From NCBI GenBank assembly GCA_907165065.1, contig OU015532.1:31562339-31626338 (forward strand): DNA of 64,000 bases. The letters are read 5' to 3'. The position numbers and the translations under genes were made by a program. Below the pieces are notes generated by a model. That model was not told where the DNA came from, did not search any database, and was given only the letters and a program-made list of their open reading frames with translations. This stretch comes from Caprimulgus europaeus (taxonomy: Eukaryota; Chordata; Aves; Caprimulgiformes; Caprimulgidae). Below, one piece after another: positions 12,701 to 24,791 of the stretch. Positions within the stretch are counted from its first letter, which is position 1. Each line of letters starts with the position of its first letter.

Positions 12701-15700
12701 AAAATAATATTGTATTACTTACAATTAATTTGCTTCTTGTACAAGAATATAAATGTTTAAATAGATCTCAAACACAGAACAAGAATTCAGAATGAAGCAT
12801 AATTTAAGACAAATTTGCAACTGCATTTTCTACTTTTTCTTCTTGTGTACATTGTGTTAAACCAAAGGCTGTACAGTAAAATTATTGCAGCTCATGGAAA
12901 ATAGCTTTCTAATATATTTAATTTCAGAACTCTTTCCAAATAACTACCAGCAAAGTTATTTTCTGCCCCTGGTATTCACCTCTATCAAGTTAATCACAAT
13001 CACATATCTCAGCATCTTTTGCCAGTTTCCAAATTTTTTTTTTGATAACTGAGAATTAGAACTTTCTCCTGCATGCTTTCATCACTAATTTTAATGAAAA
13101 TGGAAAGGATTTTAATAACAATGTTTAAATCATGATGTGAAATCCTTTCTCATTTAACAGTTTCCTTTTATTTTCTGAAAAAATATTTTAAATGCAAAAA
13201 TTGGAATTAAAAGAGATTTTTGGTCAATCAACTATGTCATCTGAATTATTTTTCTCAACTTCGACTAACCTGAAAGTCAACTTCTGTGTTTTATTTGTTT
13301 ATTTGTGTGTTGTTATTGATTGTTTTTTGTTTTGTTTTGTTTTCCCTGGTGGGTGTCACAGGAATAAAAGATTATTTATATAATTTCACTTTGAATATCT
13401 AACTTGGGTGTGAATAGTCTCTTTTTCTTGTCTAACTCATGGAGTTTATACAAGACCATATGAGACACGATGGGATATTCTACAAAAAAGTCTAAAGATA
13501 GGTAAATAAAGCATTATGACTAGATTTTTAGCAAAGACATCATGATTTACCAGACTAATAGATGAAAAATTCCAGTTGTACATCTCTCAGTACAAATCCC
13601 CTCTCCATGAAAGTAAACTAACTCCTTGATCAGTACCGCCACAAGGAAATTTGAAGAGTCAGTACCAGGGAACATTTCATAACTTTGTTACACCTCCAAC
13701 AACAAACAATTGAATGGTGAATAAATGAAGCCAAAATGGGCAAACTCAACAAACAGAAAATAATGGCAGCATTGGAGAACTTCACGCAAATCAGTGAGGA
13801 ACAAAGAGCACCCAAACTAAATGAACTCCACTTAATTAGCTGAAATACGCTGAAGTAATATTGTCTGTCAGCATAGTGAATAACATCAGAGGCTTTTGTT
13901 TTCCCACTCATTTGCTGTAGAACATGAGGTCATTGACTCACTTTGCACAGTGGAAGCTCAGGAGAGGATGAGGAATGAAAGATTTAATATTGAAAAGTGT
14001 AGTGTTTCTGTGTATTCAGCACAAAATGAAGAAGTGTTCTACTAAAAAGTCAAAACTTTCTTGGGCAGATGTGAGGAATGGTGTCTTTTTTGTTATCATT
14101 AGTGATCTTTTCTGCAAAACAATGCATCTAAAGTCAATGGTGCAGGAGAAAGGCATGAGAATAACTCCACTGAAAAACTCCACTTGAGTTGGTAAAGATT
14201 TATTGTAGATGTAAGTAATCGAATTAAAGGAGGATTTTTACAGAATTTCTTACATCTTATGTAAGATTTAGCAGATATTAGGCGTGTATTTCTCACATCT
14301 TATGTAGAAAGCCCTTAACATAAAGGTTAAAATAAATAATTGGTTAAAAGCATAGGTTAAATATAATTAAAAGATATAATTTTGACATTTTCATTTTAGA
14401 ATAGTGGGTTGGTGAGGTTTGCTCATTTGTATAGAGATTTGTAATTATTTAGTTTTGCTAAGGTTGTTCCAGATGTGAACATGGAGAAGTGCAAGGCTCT
14501 TCCAGTGACACCAGTCATCAGGGTTGCCAGAGGGTTTTTTCTGCAAGTTAGTTCCTCCAAACTACAAAACAGCATTTATTTTAACTTCTCATACATATAT
14601 TTTTAAACTTACACTCTCCACTAACCTTAGCTGTGCATCCAAACCTTGTTATTTCAAGTCAGACAGTGCTGTCCTCCTTTCTACCTGATGTAACAGAATT
14701 AAGAACAACAAAAAATGCTCTAACACCAGAGCATGCTTGGTAGAAATTAAGTCTTAGGTGAATTCACCTGTTAATAGGTTTCTACAAGGCATATACAAAT
14801 AGAGGTCTTCAAAGATGTCCATCTTAGTGATGTCTCCAGTCGTTAGAGAAAGTATAGGTCATAACCCTGCCAGTGAGGGGGTGTGTTTTGATACATTTGA
14901 AATGCCTGTTCTAAACTGTGGGGCTGCTACATCCTCTTGTTTAAACTATTCTAATGTTCACTTTTAATGGGATATTGGGAAAAAAAATTGTATTAATTTG
15001 TTTTCAAAAGTGGTTGGAATATTTATGCTGAAACTTTAAGAAAAAGCACCCTGAACATTCAAGCAGCTTTCTGTAAAACTCTTGAGGAAAATGTGACGCA
15101 GCTGATCTATTATTACCTAGCTCTGCTTCTGATGACATATTAAAAGTAATTTCTTATTTTTACATGCATAAAAACATTAATCTCCCAGGGATTTGTAGAA
15201 ACTTATTCTATCAATATAAGACAGTCACAGGGCTACAGGTTTGGCAGAATTAGGAACTGCATGCAAAACACTGTGATTCCCCCAGAACAGATACAAATAT
15301 TCTTGAAGACTCACTTTAAAAAAAAAAAAAAAAAAAAATCCTTAAAAAGTTAGCTTTCTAAAAAAATGCTGTTCTACATTGTCATTCCATGTAATTTCCT
15401 AGGTGAAAACCCTCTTATTTTTTCAAGAAGAATTTCTGCTAATGACTGTTCTAATCCAGTCCCAGTGCATTTACAGAGTCAGAACAAAAAGTTAGAAAGC
15501 TATCCTCTGTTCTTTGTGTAGTACATGACTTCAGGAACTAGAATTGCCAGATAAGCACTTAAGAAATTACTGTTCCAGAAAGCCACTTTTACCTCATTCT
15601 TTTGACAAGCTTAAGCTATTTGAACTAGGCAATAAGCCAGCTTTCATGGTAGCATGAGATGAATAAAGCAGCACAATGCCATTATATCAGTTAAGTGTAT

Positions 15701-15792
15701 GTGATACTGTACCTGTGAGAGTGAAATGTGCAGAGCCATTGGGTTCTAGCAAAAAATATGCATCCTTATAAATATGGATGATAGTTGTTAGA
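9701..15792. other. Unique AT-rich stretch without recognised genes
   Basis: About 6.1 kb with no recognised element other than homopolymer runs, for example an A-run at 15318-15338. Open frames here are short and lack domain similarity. Confidence 0.5.
15318..15338. repeat. Poly(A) run, 21 bp
   Basis: An uninterrupted run of 21 A. The sequence on its left does not resemble a recognisable retrocopy. Confidence 0.9.
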
Positions 15793-15798
15793 GAAAAG

Positions 15799-16484
15799 TG
15801 TCCTGGTTTTTCTAGGATAGAGTTAATTTTCTTCTCAGTAGTTAGAAGAGCTGTGTTTTGATTTCACTTCAGACTTGCTTTGAGAACATCATTGATAAAA
15901 GTACTGATTATTAGTTGCTGCTGGAGCTCAAGGCCACCATGTTTGGCTGTTCACAGCTGCATTAGGACTGGGAGGGAGAAGCGCAGTGAATAGCAAAACT
16001 CAAACTGGCATTTGGATGTGCCAATGAGATATTCCATATCATATCCTGTCATGTTTAGTATATTATCTGGGGCTGACCAGAAAGGGAAGGGAATTTGCAT
16101 GGGTTTTTTCTCAGGCTTGGGTTCTTTCGAGATCATGGTTTCGGTTAGGGATTGTTGCTCCTCCGGGATCATTATCCGGGAACGGGCCGGGCTTATCAGT
16201 GGGTGGTAAGCAGTTTGCATTGGGTTATCACTCATTTGCATATCTTATTACTGTTATCATTATCATTACTATTTTAATATTAGTTGTTTAGTTGTTTTTT
16301 GTTGTTGTTGGTGGTTTTTTTTAAATTTTATTTTATTTCTATTATTAAACTGTTTTTATTTCAACCTACAAGCCTCCTAATTCTTGCCCCCAATCCTCTC
16401 CCCTATCGTCTGGGGGTGGGTGAGAAAGTGGGTGAACGGCTGTGTTGGCTGCCAGCCAAGGGCTAGCCCAGTGAAACTATTACA
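15799..16484 (+). mobile_element. Solo LTR with perfect 6-bp target duplication
   Basis: The 686-bp segment starts TGTCCTGG and ends ACTATTACA. It is flanked by GAAAAG at 15793-15798 and 16485-16490. Inside are an ATTAAA poly(A)-type signal (16344-16349) and an octamer ATTTGCAT (16234-16241). A related copy lies at 54459-55075: both share the opening 'CTAGGATAGA', the central 'CCAATGAGA' segment and the closing 'GGTTGCCAGC' or 'GGCTGCCAGC' block. The six-base duplication is typical of class II (ERVK-like) integration, whereas the other LTRs here have five. No internal viral genes remain. Confidence 0.88.
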
Positions 16485-17677
16485 GAAAAGGAATCCACAT
16501 ATGACTCTAGCTAAGGCTGGATGTTTTTTTAAGACACTATATTTGAGTGAAAAGAAAAAATCAGCAGACCAAAAGGATTCAAAGTGTCACCTGTTACAAT
16601 TCTCTCATCCCCAGAATCTTTTCTTGCTACATTTGTTTCTTTACTGTTATTTTTAATTATTTAGGGCCTAAACTTTCTTGAAACTAGCTTTCTTTGGATC
16701 AGCTCCTAGATCCTGACTCCTGCAAAAAATCTTTCTACTGTGGAAACTCACTTGAAGACTTGCAAGGAATAGCTAGGTTTATTTACTAATTTTAACTGAA
16801 GAAGAAAACACTGATTGGAATCAACATAATTATGCAAGTGCTTACCTTCACAATTTGTACATTGACCTTTTTCTCTCTATCTTACTTCCTATTTTCTCCT
16901 ATCTATACCTCCCTGCTGTTGTGATTTCTAATAAAAAGATATATTTTACAGTGTTTATATAGTAACTTTTACAATAAGTCCTAAATTTGTAGTGTGAATG
17001 TTTGATGGCATTCCAGTCTAATAACAATTTCTGGTGTTCAGTGAACAATTTAAGTTGTAAATGTTCCACAGTTCAAAACCTAAATCAAACCAAAACTGAT
17101 GCTTATCTATCACTGTTATTTTCTGTATTGTGCCACCTGAAGACCTGACTACATCTGGAGAAGTGCCTCTTAGCCTTTTGATGTTTTCAGGATGAGCACT
17201 GGCATGGGACATCAGACACAATTTCTTCTCAGAAACTTGTTGTATCTTGTTAGGAAACAGTCTGCAGTTCTTGAGTCCACTAAACATTTCTGTGAGTTCT
17301 TATTTCTCATGTTGTATTTGGATTTGCAATCTCCAAGCATAATGAGCACTGTAAATTTTCACCCTGTTTCGTATTCTAGCTGAAATATCTGTCAAGCTTA
17401 ATCATAAAAAGAGCTAAAGTTTTATTCAATTTTACTTCAGGCTTCTAACTACAAGACTGACAGAAACGTTTACAAATGAAACGTGTAGTATTGCAGTCTG
17501 ACTCCATGCTTAACAGCTGGAATTTTATTTACTTGTTAGCCTCTGTTATCTGTGAGTTCCCAGTCTAGCCATTAGAGCCATGAGTTCAGAGTTCATAACA
17601 ATATATTATCTTGCACACTCATGTTATAATTCTGTTCTTTCTATTTCTGTTATATATGAGTTTCAAGAACCATATAA

Positions 17678-17679
<2 letters not shown>

Positions 17680-17713
<34 letters not shown>
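17680..17713. repeat. Poly(T) run, 34 bp
   Basis: An uninterrupted run of 34 T. On the minus strand it would be a poly(A) tail, but the sequence before it on that strand is not recognisable as a processed transcript. Confidence 0.92.
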
Positions 17714-17717
<4 letters not shown>

Positions 17718-18085
17718 GCATAGCCTCTTGATTCCAAACATTTATATATGGCTATACTACACATATGAAGCTGTTAGCTTAACTGTTTTCTGAACCAGGG
17801 CTTGGAAAATACCCGTGAGGACTTTACCTGGAGACAAATTCCTTTATACTGGAAAATAATTACTTCAACTCCTGTGTAACCAGTCAAGGCACCTGTGATC
17901 TGTGCAAATGCAGATGAGGTATTATTGGGTCCTTAACAACTCATCACTCTCTTTCTAGATTATTTGCTTCACCCCTTTTATATTTGATCTGTGTTCAAGA
18001 TTCGATTTAACATTCTAGTGTAATTACATTTACTTTACCATATGTTCATGAGAATTGGTCAGTTATTAGCTTTCTATATAAAAAA

Positions 18086-18172
18086 CCCAAACCAAACCAA
18101 ACCAAACCAAACCAAACCAAACCAAAACCACAAAAAAACCCCTCCAAAAAAACCAAAACCAAAACCAGATGA
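18086..18172. repeat. (CCAAA)n microsatellite, decaying
   Basis: About eight clean CCAAA units (18087-18127) are followed by degenerate CCAAAA and CCTCCAAA variants to about 18172. The reverse strand reads as repeated TTTGG, which explains the W/F/G-rich open frames across it. These are not genes. Confidence 0.9.
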
Positions 18173-18789
18173 ATGTCTTAGTGTCTGAACACACTTTTGA
18201 GACCAAGGTCTCTTTCGTACCTTCAGAAACTTCAAAGTTTTGACTATCCATACTCCATTATTTTTCAACTGGATGACTGAATGAACACTTAGAAGCATAA
18301 ATAATGAAAATAATTTTTCAGAGTGGGTTTAATTTTTATAGATTTATGATCAGTTTTTCCTAGCAAACGAGGCTGGAATTGATTCTTTGTAGCTTCTAGA
18401 TGCTTAGAACACAGGGTTTCCTTTGGTTAAACTAAAAAATGCTCACTTACTTATCCAAACTACCTGAACTATTCTAAAATTTCTAGCCTACAAACAAAGT
18501 TTGAAATGTGACATCTCCAGGACCTCTGTTCCCAGGCTTCATAAAAATGATGATGAAAACAAACAATCAAAATGTTTCCTAAAACATCTCAGGTCCTAAA
18601 AAGAGATTACTTAAAAAATAAGTAGTCAGCTAGAAGGAACGAGGTGAATCTTGCCCTTTCTGGACTAACTCGCAAACCTCTATAAAATTTCTTTGTCATA
18701 AATACAGCCAAATGGTTAATTATTGATGAGAAAAAAGGGCTAATCTATTTATTTATCATGATTGTTAAGGGTAAATCCTCCAAAATCAA

Positions 18790-19789
18790 TGTGTTGGATT
18801 TGTTAGTGTGTGTGTGGGGAAAGGCTTTTTTTTCATAGTGGGGGAAAGGCAACCTTATGAGAGCGAAAATCTCCCCTGGCTCCAAAAGCGGACTCCCTTC
18901 CTACAACCCCCAGCGCAGCCTAGGCCAATTAGCACTAGAGAAACCCCTCTGCGAATCCACGTTTGTGATGGGAAGGACTGTCCTGAAAAGAAGTAGGTGG
19001 GGCTGAACCTGGAGAAGAGGCAACTAACAAAAAAAAAAAAAAAAAGAGGACCATCAGCCTAAACAAAGGACAGACAGACAGAGGAGAGCTTCGTTGCCAG
19101 AGGAAAGAGGAAGAGAGACAGATCCATACAGCCAGTTCACCTGATGGAGTAGGAGAAGGAAAAGGAAAAGCCTTGCAGCCCATGGAGATCAACAGCAGAG
19201 CAGAGACCCATATGTAGGCCATGGTGAATCCATGCTGGAGCAGAGAAGTTGAGGCTGAGGGCAGTTGTGACTGAAATTGTGACCTCGAGCCAGAGCAGGG
19301 AGTGAACACCCAGAGTGGGGAAAAGTCTCATGCAGCCTGCGGATGCCCTATGCTGGAGCTGGGCACTGAGCCCAAAGAGGTCCTTGACTCTATGGGAAGC
19401 TCATGTTGGAACATCTTGTTCCTGGACTTTCATGCTGGGAAGAGTGGCAGAGGTGAATTGACTGAACCTCCATTCCCTGCTCCCTGTGCCACTGGAGAGG
19501 GGGAGGTAGAGACAGTAGGAGCAAAGTGATTTGAACTGGGGAAGAAGGGATGGGTGCGGGAAGGTGTTGTAAGATGTGGTTGTTTTGTCTACTCTACTTT
19601 GAAATTAATTAAATCAAATTTTCTTCCCCAAATTGTGTCTGTTTTGCCTGTGACCATAACTGGTGAGTGAGCCATCCCTGTCCTTCGTTCGTAATGTTTT
19701 GCCCCCTTTGTTGTGTCTCCCATCCCATCTCACCGGGTTGGAGAATGAATGCAGGACCACATGGTCCCACTTTGAGTCAAGACACCGCA
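18790..19789 (+). mobile_element. Solo LTR, 1,000 bp, perfect 5-bp duplication
   Basis: It begins TGTGTTGG, ends GACACCGCA, and is flanked by ATCAA at 18785-18789 and 19790-19794. Body landmarks are GGAGAAGAGGCAACTAAC before a 17-A run (19029-19045), ACCATCAGCCTAAACAAAG (19051-19069), 'GCAGCCCATGGAG' (19178-19190), and the 3' block TGTCTGTTTTGCCTGTGACC near 19635. The same 5' half occurs at 30457, so the two belong to one subfamily. The 3' half resembles the LTRs at 1521 and 22959. No internal viral genes remain. Several 60-130 codon frames inside it are incidental. Confidence 0.87.
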
Positions 19790-19794
19790 ATCAA

Positions 19795-22700
19795 GAAGCT
19801 TTACCAGATTCTATTTCGGGAGAGACATTTTCAGAAAGAGGACAAAAAAAAAGGCCAACATTCCCTGCCTTACTCTTCCCTCAAGTCTGTGCTTAGACTT
19901 AAGCACAGGAAGGGATAGCCAGAAGGAAATCCTGGCCTTAGGGTTTCACACAGAAAAAGCGGAGTAATTATTTCAGAATCACTTTGTTATCACATGTGCC
20001 TCAGACAGAAGATCATTTTCTTAACAACCGAATACTCAAAAGTCATGATCAGCTCTTATAGTTTGATGAAGGCCACACTATTGCTTTCAAAAAAAGCTAA
20101 ATGATTTATCCATTTTTGGGGAGAGGTGAGGATGGGGGAAGTAATGTTCTGTGTTCTGCAATGTGAATGTGGAACACAAACACCAAAGGAAACTTCACAT
20201 ATTTACACTGAGCAGCTACAAGCAATGTAAGCTATTTGGACAGGAATGTTTTCTGCCTCTTACTGCATCCAGCAAGGTCTTGTGATCACAGACCTATTGA
20301 GAAGTAATGGGAGGGGAATTCAACCAATTTTAGTTGCTCTGATTAATGAATACCTGCTGCTTTTGAACTTGCTGGAAGCATGTATTGATCCAAGAGGTTA
20401 GGGGTTTAGTGTACCACTTTGTCATATATTTGAACTTACTATTTAAACGTTGAAATGATATCCTGATAGTTTTGAAACTGCTGGTAGGCATGGCAGCTAG
20501 CATCCAGTATTTAAATAATCTGAGAATTTTCACTAAGCAAAGTTCATGCTCACTCACTCTGTGTTTTATGTCACGTTTTGTGGTGTTGCTTGACAGTGAA
20601 GTTCTGCCTCTAGCATGTCTGCCTAATAGTTTATTCTTCTTAAAAAAAAAAAAAAAAAGAAAGAAGGAAAAAGCCTCTATAATATAAGAGAGGGGAGTTA
20701 AATCTATCTGTTGTTTTAATTTCATTTTCACTGAACATATAACTGAAGATGATGGTTATTGGTAACAATCTAGTCCATTATCTGACACAGTGCAGAGAAA
20801 GGACATCAGGTTGCATCTGGATGGGATCTGCTTCACATGCTGTGCCTCTTTATTGCTGGTTGTTCAGGCATGAAGCAAAAACACTTTCAAAGAGCACATT
20901 CACACATTGATGCAACATAAACTTTATCACACTGTTTAGCAGTATGAACATTCAGGCTGCAAGTCAACCTGAGGGCACCTTGACTAGCTTTTAATGTTTT
21001 GGTTTTGATTTTTTTTTTCACTTTTGCAAGGACAAGTCCTGTTGCAGAACATCACATAGAATTGAAGGATGAGCCAGCAGCTATGCCTGATGTATTGTTT
21101 CATTCACATAGAATAAAAATTACATATGGTTTATTTCATTTTACACATGGTCAAAAAGTGCAGACTAGAATTTAAAGAAATAAAGTTAGGGACATCACAA
21201 TTTATTTCTTATTGTTTAATAATGTCTACCTTCCAGGAATTAAAAGTTCAAGTCAATTTTGCATCCTATTCACTAAATAAAAATTTAATGACAAAGCACA
21301 ATGCAGTCAGAGGGACTGTAAGTTTCCAAACTATCTCCCTTCTATTAACGTGCTATATGGGAGAGGCCAGAAGCAAAGGAGTACATCAATTTTCACATAT
21401 CTGATTCTGGATTTTTTCTTTGAGTCTGGGGAAAAAAAAAAAAAAAAAAGTCAAAGCCAATATACCACTTATGCCTAACTTAATCCAAAAGCTAAGGGTA
21501 TTTTTTAGCATTGGAACTGAGTGAGGCATCTAAAGATCTTTGAGGACAGAGTCCTAAGTCCCTGTTGTAAGATATCTCTCAGTTATTGATCCTAGAGAAT
21601 AGGAGACATTTGATAAAGAGATGATATTAGCTTTATGAACCAGGTAGTTGTCCACAAGAACCCAGAATAATTTAAAAATAAATTTCTTAATGACTTAACT
21701 AGGTACTGTTTCATTTAGCATAACCTTATAATTTAAAGTGAATGCTCAAATGACTTCACATAGGCTGTTGCCAGTTGAACAAGTAGTGAAATATATGTGT
21801 TCCTCACAGACATGGGACATGCTCCAAGCCTCGTCACTGCTTTGCTTGCTGCTATATTCTAGTACACAAAATATCTGATGAGAACTGTCATTCTAATGAC
21901 AATGCATTGGTTATATTGTAGATTACATCCAACATCAAGAATTGCAAGTGATACCTCGTCATCATTTTCCAGAGGAAATCAGGAACAGATATGGGCATTA
22001 TTTGAAAAACAGAGTTCTTTAGATCCCCACTGTTTGCATCAAAACATTTGTACAAATACAATCCCATAACCTTTTGAGCAGGGCCAGAGGTTAGATGATT
22101 GGAAAATGCCCAGCAATAGCTTGGTATTTTTAAGAACTACTAATAGATCAGGTCAAACCTCAAGGTAGGAAGGTGAAGAAAGAAAGAGATGTGGAGAAAT
22201 AGCAAAAAATTTCTTTATTAAACTAGAATTATATATAAGGAACATAAATCTGATCTGTGGCAGAGACCAGTTTTTATAACAGATTTATTTGACTGTTATC
22301 ACAGAGATTTTGGTATGTACTTAAATGCCATTTACTTGTATGTCAAGATCTTTTCAGATTCAAAGCTGAGAAAGAAACAGGAACATAACTAAACTGGATT
22401 TGTGACTTACGAGTTGGAAGGGTGGTGGTAGGAAAGCTAAAAGAAATCTAAGCAACCTAAAACAGTACAAGCAGAATGAAGCACTGATCTCAAAGAAAAT
22501 GTTCATGACATCACCACAGTTTGAAAGCAGAAATGAAAGCATAAAGAGGTTTATTGAAAGGTAGGGGATTGTTCTCAAAGCCAGTGGTAGTAAAAATTAT
22601 AAATTCTCTTCAGGAGAAGAATTTAATCCCTTCCAGTACTTTAGTCCTAGTATATCAGAGGTCACTGCCTGATAAAGTGGTACCATACTCTGAATAACTG

Positions 22701-22953
22701 CCTAACTACAGGAGAATAGTATAAGAGCCTTTATCACCATTTTTCCTTTACCCCATTCACTGAAATATTAGATTGCATTATGTGACCCTTCAAAATCTAG
22801 ATTTATGTTGTGCTCAGAAATTAAAACCTCAGGCTGAAGAAGAAATTAATATTTTATTGACAAATTAAATAAAAATATTTTATTAAGATGAACTTCAGGA
22901 ATGTCGATTCCTTGGTAAAAGAAGTTCTTTGACTTCCTGTCTTTTTTTGGAAA
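19795..22953. other. Unique AT-rich stretch without recognised genes
   Basis: About 3.2 kb with no recognised gene or element. It contains A-runs at 20642-20658 and 21432-21449 and only incidental open frames. Confidence 0.5.
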
Positions 22954-22958
22954 CTGGT

Positions 22959-23982
22959 TGTATTGGAGTTACATGGCAAGGTTTTGGTAGTAGGGAGGGC
23001 GGCAGGGGTGACCTCTGTGAGAAGAGAGCCTGTCTTGGACAAAACAAGTTCCACCTGGCTCTAAATTGGACCCACTACTGGCCAAAGCCAAGTCTATCAA
23101 TGCAGTTGGTGGTGCCTCTGTGAAAACGTATTTGAGAAAGGGTAAAACACCCTTTGTAGCAGCTGTGAGAGAGAGGAGAGAGAAAAAATGAGAGAAATAA
23201 TCCCACAGACACCAAGGAAGGGGCTGGAGGTGCTTCAGGCACTGGAACAGAGATTCCTCTGCAGCCTGTGGAGATCACCATGGTGAAGCAGGTTGTCTTC
23301 CTGCAGGACCATGTCAGCAGATATCCACGTTGCAGCCTGTGGACATCTTCATGCAGCAGCAAGTGGATGTGCCCTGAAGGAAGCTTCAGATCATGGTGAG
23401 AAGCCCATGCCAGATCACATTTTCTGGCAGGAACTGTGGCCCATGGGGGAACCACACTGGAGCAGTCTTTTCTTGAAGGACTGTGTACCATGGAAAGGAT
23501 CCAGGTGTTCTTGGGAAATTGCAGCCTGTGGGGAGGGCTCATGTTGAAGCAGTTAAAGAAGGACTGTATCCTGTGGGAGGGGCCTCACACCAGAGCTGAG
23601 GATAAGTGTGAGAAGGAAGAAGCAGCAGAGATGTGGTGGTATGAACTGACTGCAACCCCTACTCCTCATCTCCCTGTGCCACTCAAAGGGGAGAGGAGGT
23701 AGAAGAGTCAGGAATGAAGGAGTGAAATCGAGCTTGGGAAGAAGTGAGGGTTGGGAGGAAGGTGTTTTTAGTTTTGTGTTGTTTTTAACTATCCCACTAT
23801 ATTTTTGATTGCCAATAAATTAAGCTAGTATTGCCCAAGTTAAGTCTCTTTTGCCTGTGACAGTAACTAGCAAGTCATCTCCCTGTCTATTTCGACACAT
23901 GAGCTTTTCCATTTTATTTTCTCTATATTGAGGAGAGGGGGCAAGAGGGGGTCTGACAGCAATTGCAGATTAAGTCACCATG
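22959..23982 (+). mobile_element. Solo LTR, same family as the LTR at 1521
   Basis: It begins TGTATTGGAGTT. The five bases before it (CTGGT, 22954-22958) recur at 23983-23987. The last two bases read TG instead of CA, consistent with two transitions. The body contains GCACTGGAACAGAGATTCC (23237-23255), 'GCAGCCTGTGGAG', several 'CATGGTG' and 'CTGGAGCAG' modules, a canonical AATAAA (23814-23819) and 'GTCTCTTTTGCCTGTGACAG' after it, matching the LTR at 1521 in order. No internal retroviral genes adjoin it. Confidence 0.82.
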
Positions 23983-23987
23983 CTGGT

Positions 23988-24327
23988 GTTTGGGTTTAGT
24001 ATCTTAAGGGGAAAAAAACTCAAAAAAATATTGAAGAGATTTTGCTCAACTGGTATAAAATGAACACAAGAATAAATCGTGTACAGGTGAACTATCCAGT
24101 GTGAAGAGGATTAGAGTGCAAAATCTTTTGCAGTGAAAATGTACCGTTTGCTACCTGTAACTCTTGTAACATCACTGCTAATGGAGCGATATATGGATTT
24201 AATATCTTCACACTGCAGTTTTTATTTTATTTTTTAATTATTTATATTTCCATTCTCCTTTGTGATGATAGGAAAGAACAGAAGGTTAGATGCTCATAAT
24301 ACATTGGCAGAAAACAATCAAAGGAAA
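23988..24327. other. Short unique spacer
   Basis: About 340 bp of AT-rich sequence between the LTR and the CR1 cluster. Nothing recognisable is seen. Confidence 0.5.
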
Positions 24328-24789
24328 TAGAATCACAGAATCACTTAGGTTGGAAAGGATCCTTAAGATCATTGAGTCCCACTGTAAATCAAACACTGCC
24401 AAGTCCCACTAAACCATATACCTAAGTGCCACAACTATATGTCTTTTAAGTACCTCTAGGGATCATGACTCAACCACTTCCCTGGGCAGTCTGTTCCAAT
24501 GCTTCACAACCCTTTCAATGAATATTTTTTTTTCTAAAATCCATCTAAACCTCCCCTGGTGCAACTTGAGTCTATTTCCTCTTAGCCTATCACTTGTTAC
24601 TTGGGAAAAGAGACCGAGACCCATCTCATTACAACCTCCTTTCAGGTAGTTGTAGAGAGTAATCAGGTCTCCCCTCAGCCTCCTTTTTTCCAGGCTAAAC
24701 AAGCCCAGTTCCCACAGCCGCTCCTCACAAGATTTGTTTTCTAGACCCTTCACCAGCTTTGTTGCCCTTCTTTGGACATGCTTCAGCTC
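24328..24789 (-). mobile_element. CR1 LINE 3' fragment (older copy)
   Basis: On the minus strand this encodes the C-terminal end of CR1 ORF2, with [20 protein letters not shown] and the closing [12 protein letters not shown] (24463-24753), followed by the 3' untranslated end and an AATCACAGAATCAC tail whose complement starts at 24328. It is cut at its 5' side at about 24789, where the tail of the next CR1 begins. ORF2 would encode endonuclease and reverse transcriptase, but only the end survives. Confidence 0.9.
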
Positions 24790-24791
24790 AG

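Larger units (their letters stand above)
16491..18784. other. Unique AT-rich stretch with simple repeats
   Basis: About 2.3 kb with no gene recognised. It holds a 34-T run (17680-17713) and a CCAAA tandem array (18086-18127), listed separately. Confidence 0.5.

Noticed and set aside
17680-17713. Poly(T) run as the tail of a minus-strand processed pseudogene
   Set aside because: The adjoining sequence shows no open frame or recognisable transcript, and no target duplication was found.
23075-23542. A 155-codon minus-strand frame
   Set aside because: It lies antisense within the LTR at 22959-23982, with parallels in the antisense of the related LTR at 1521.
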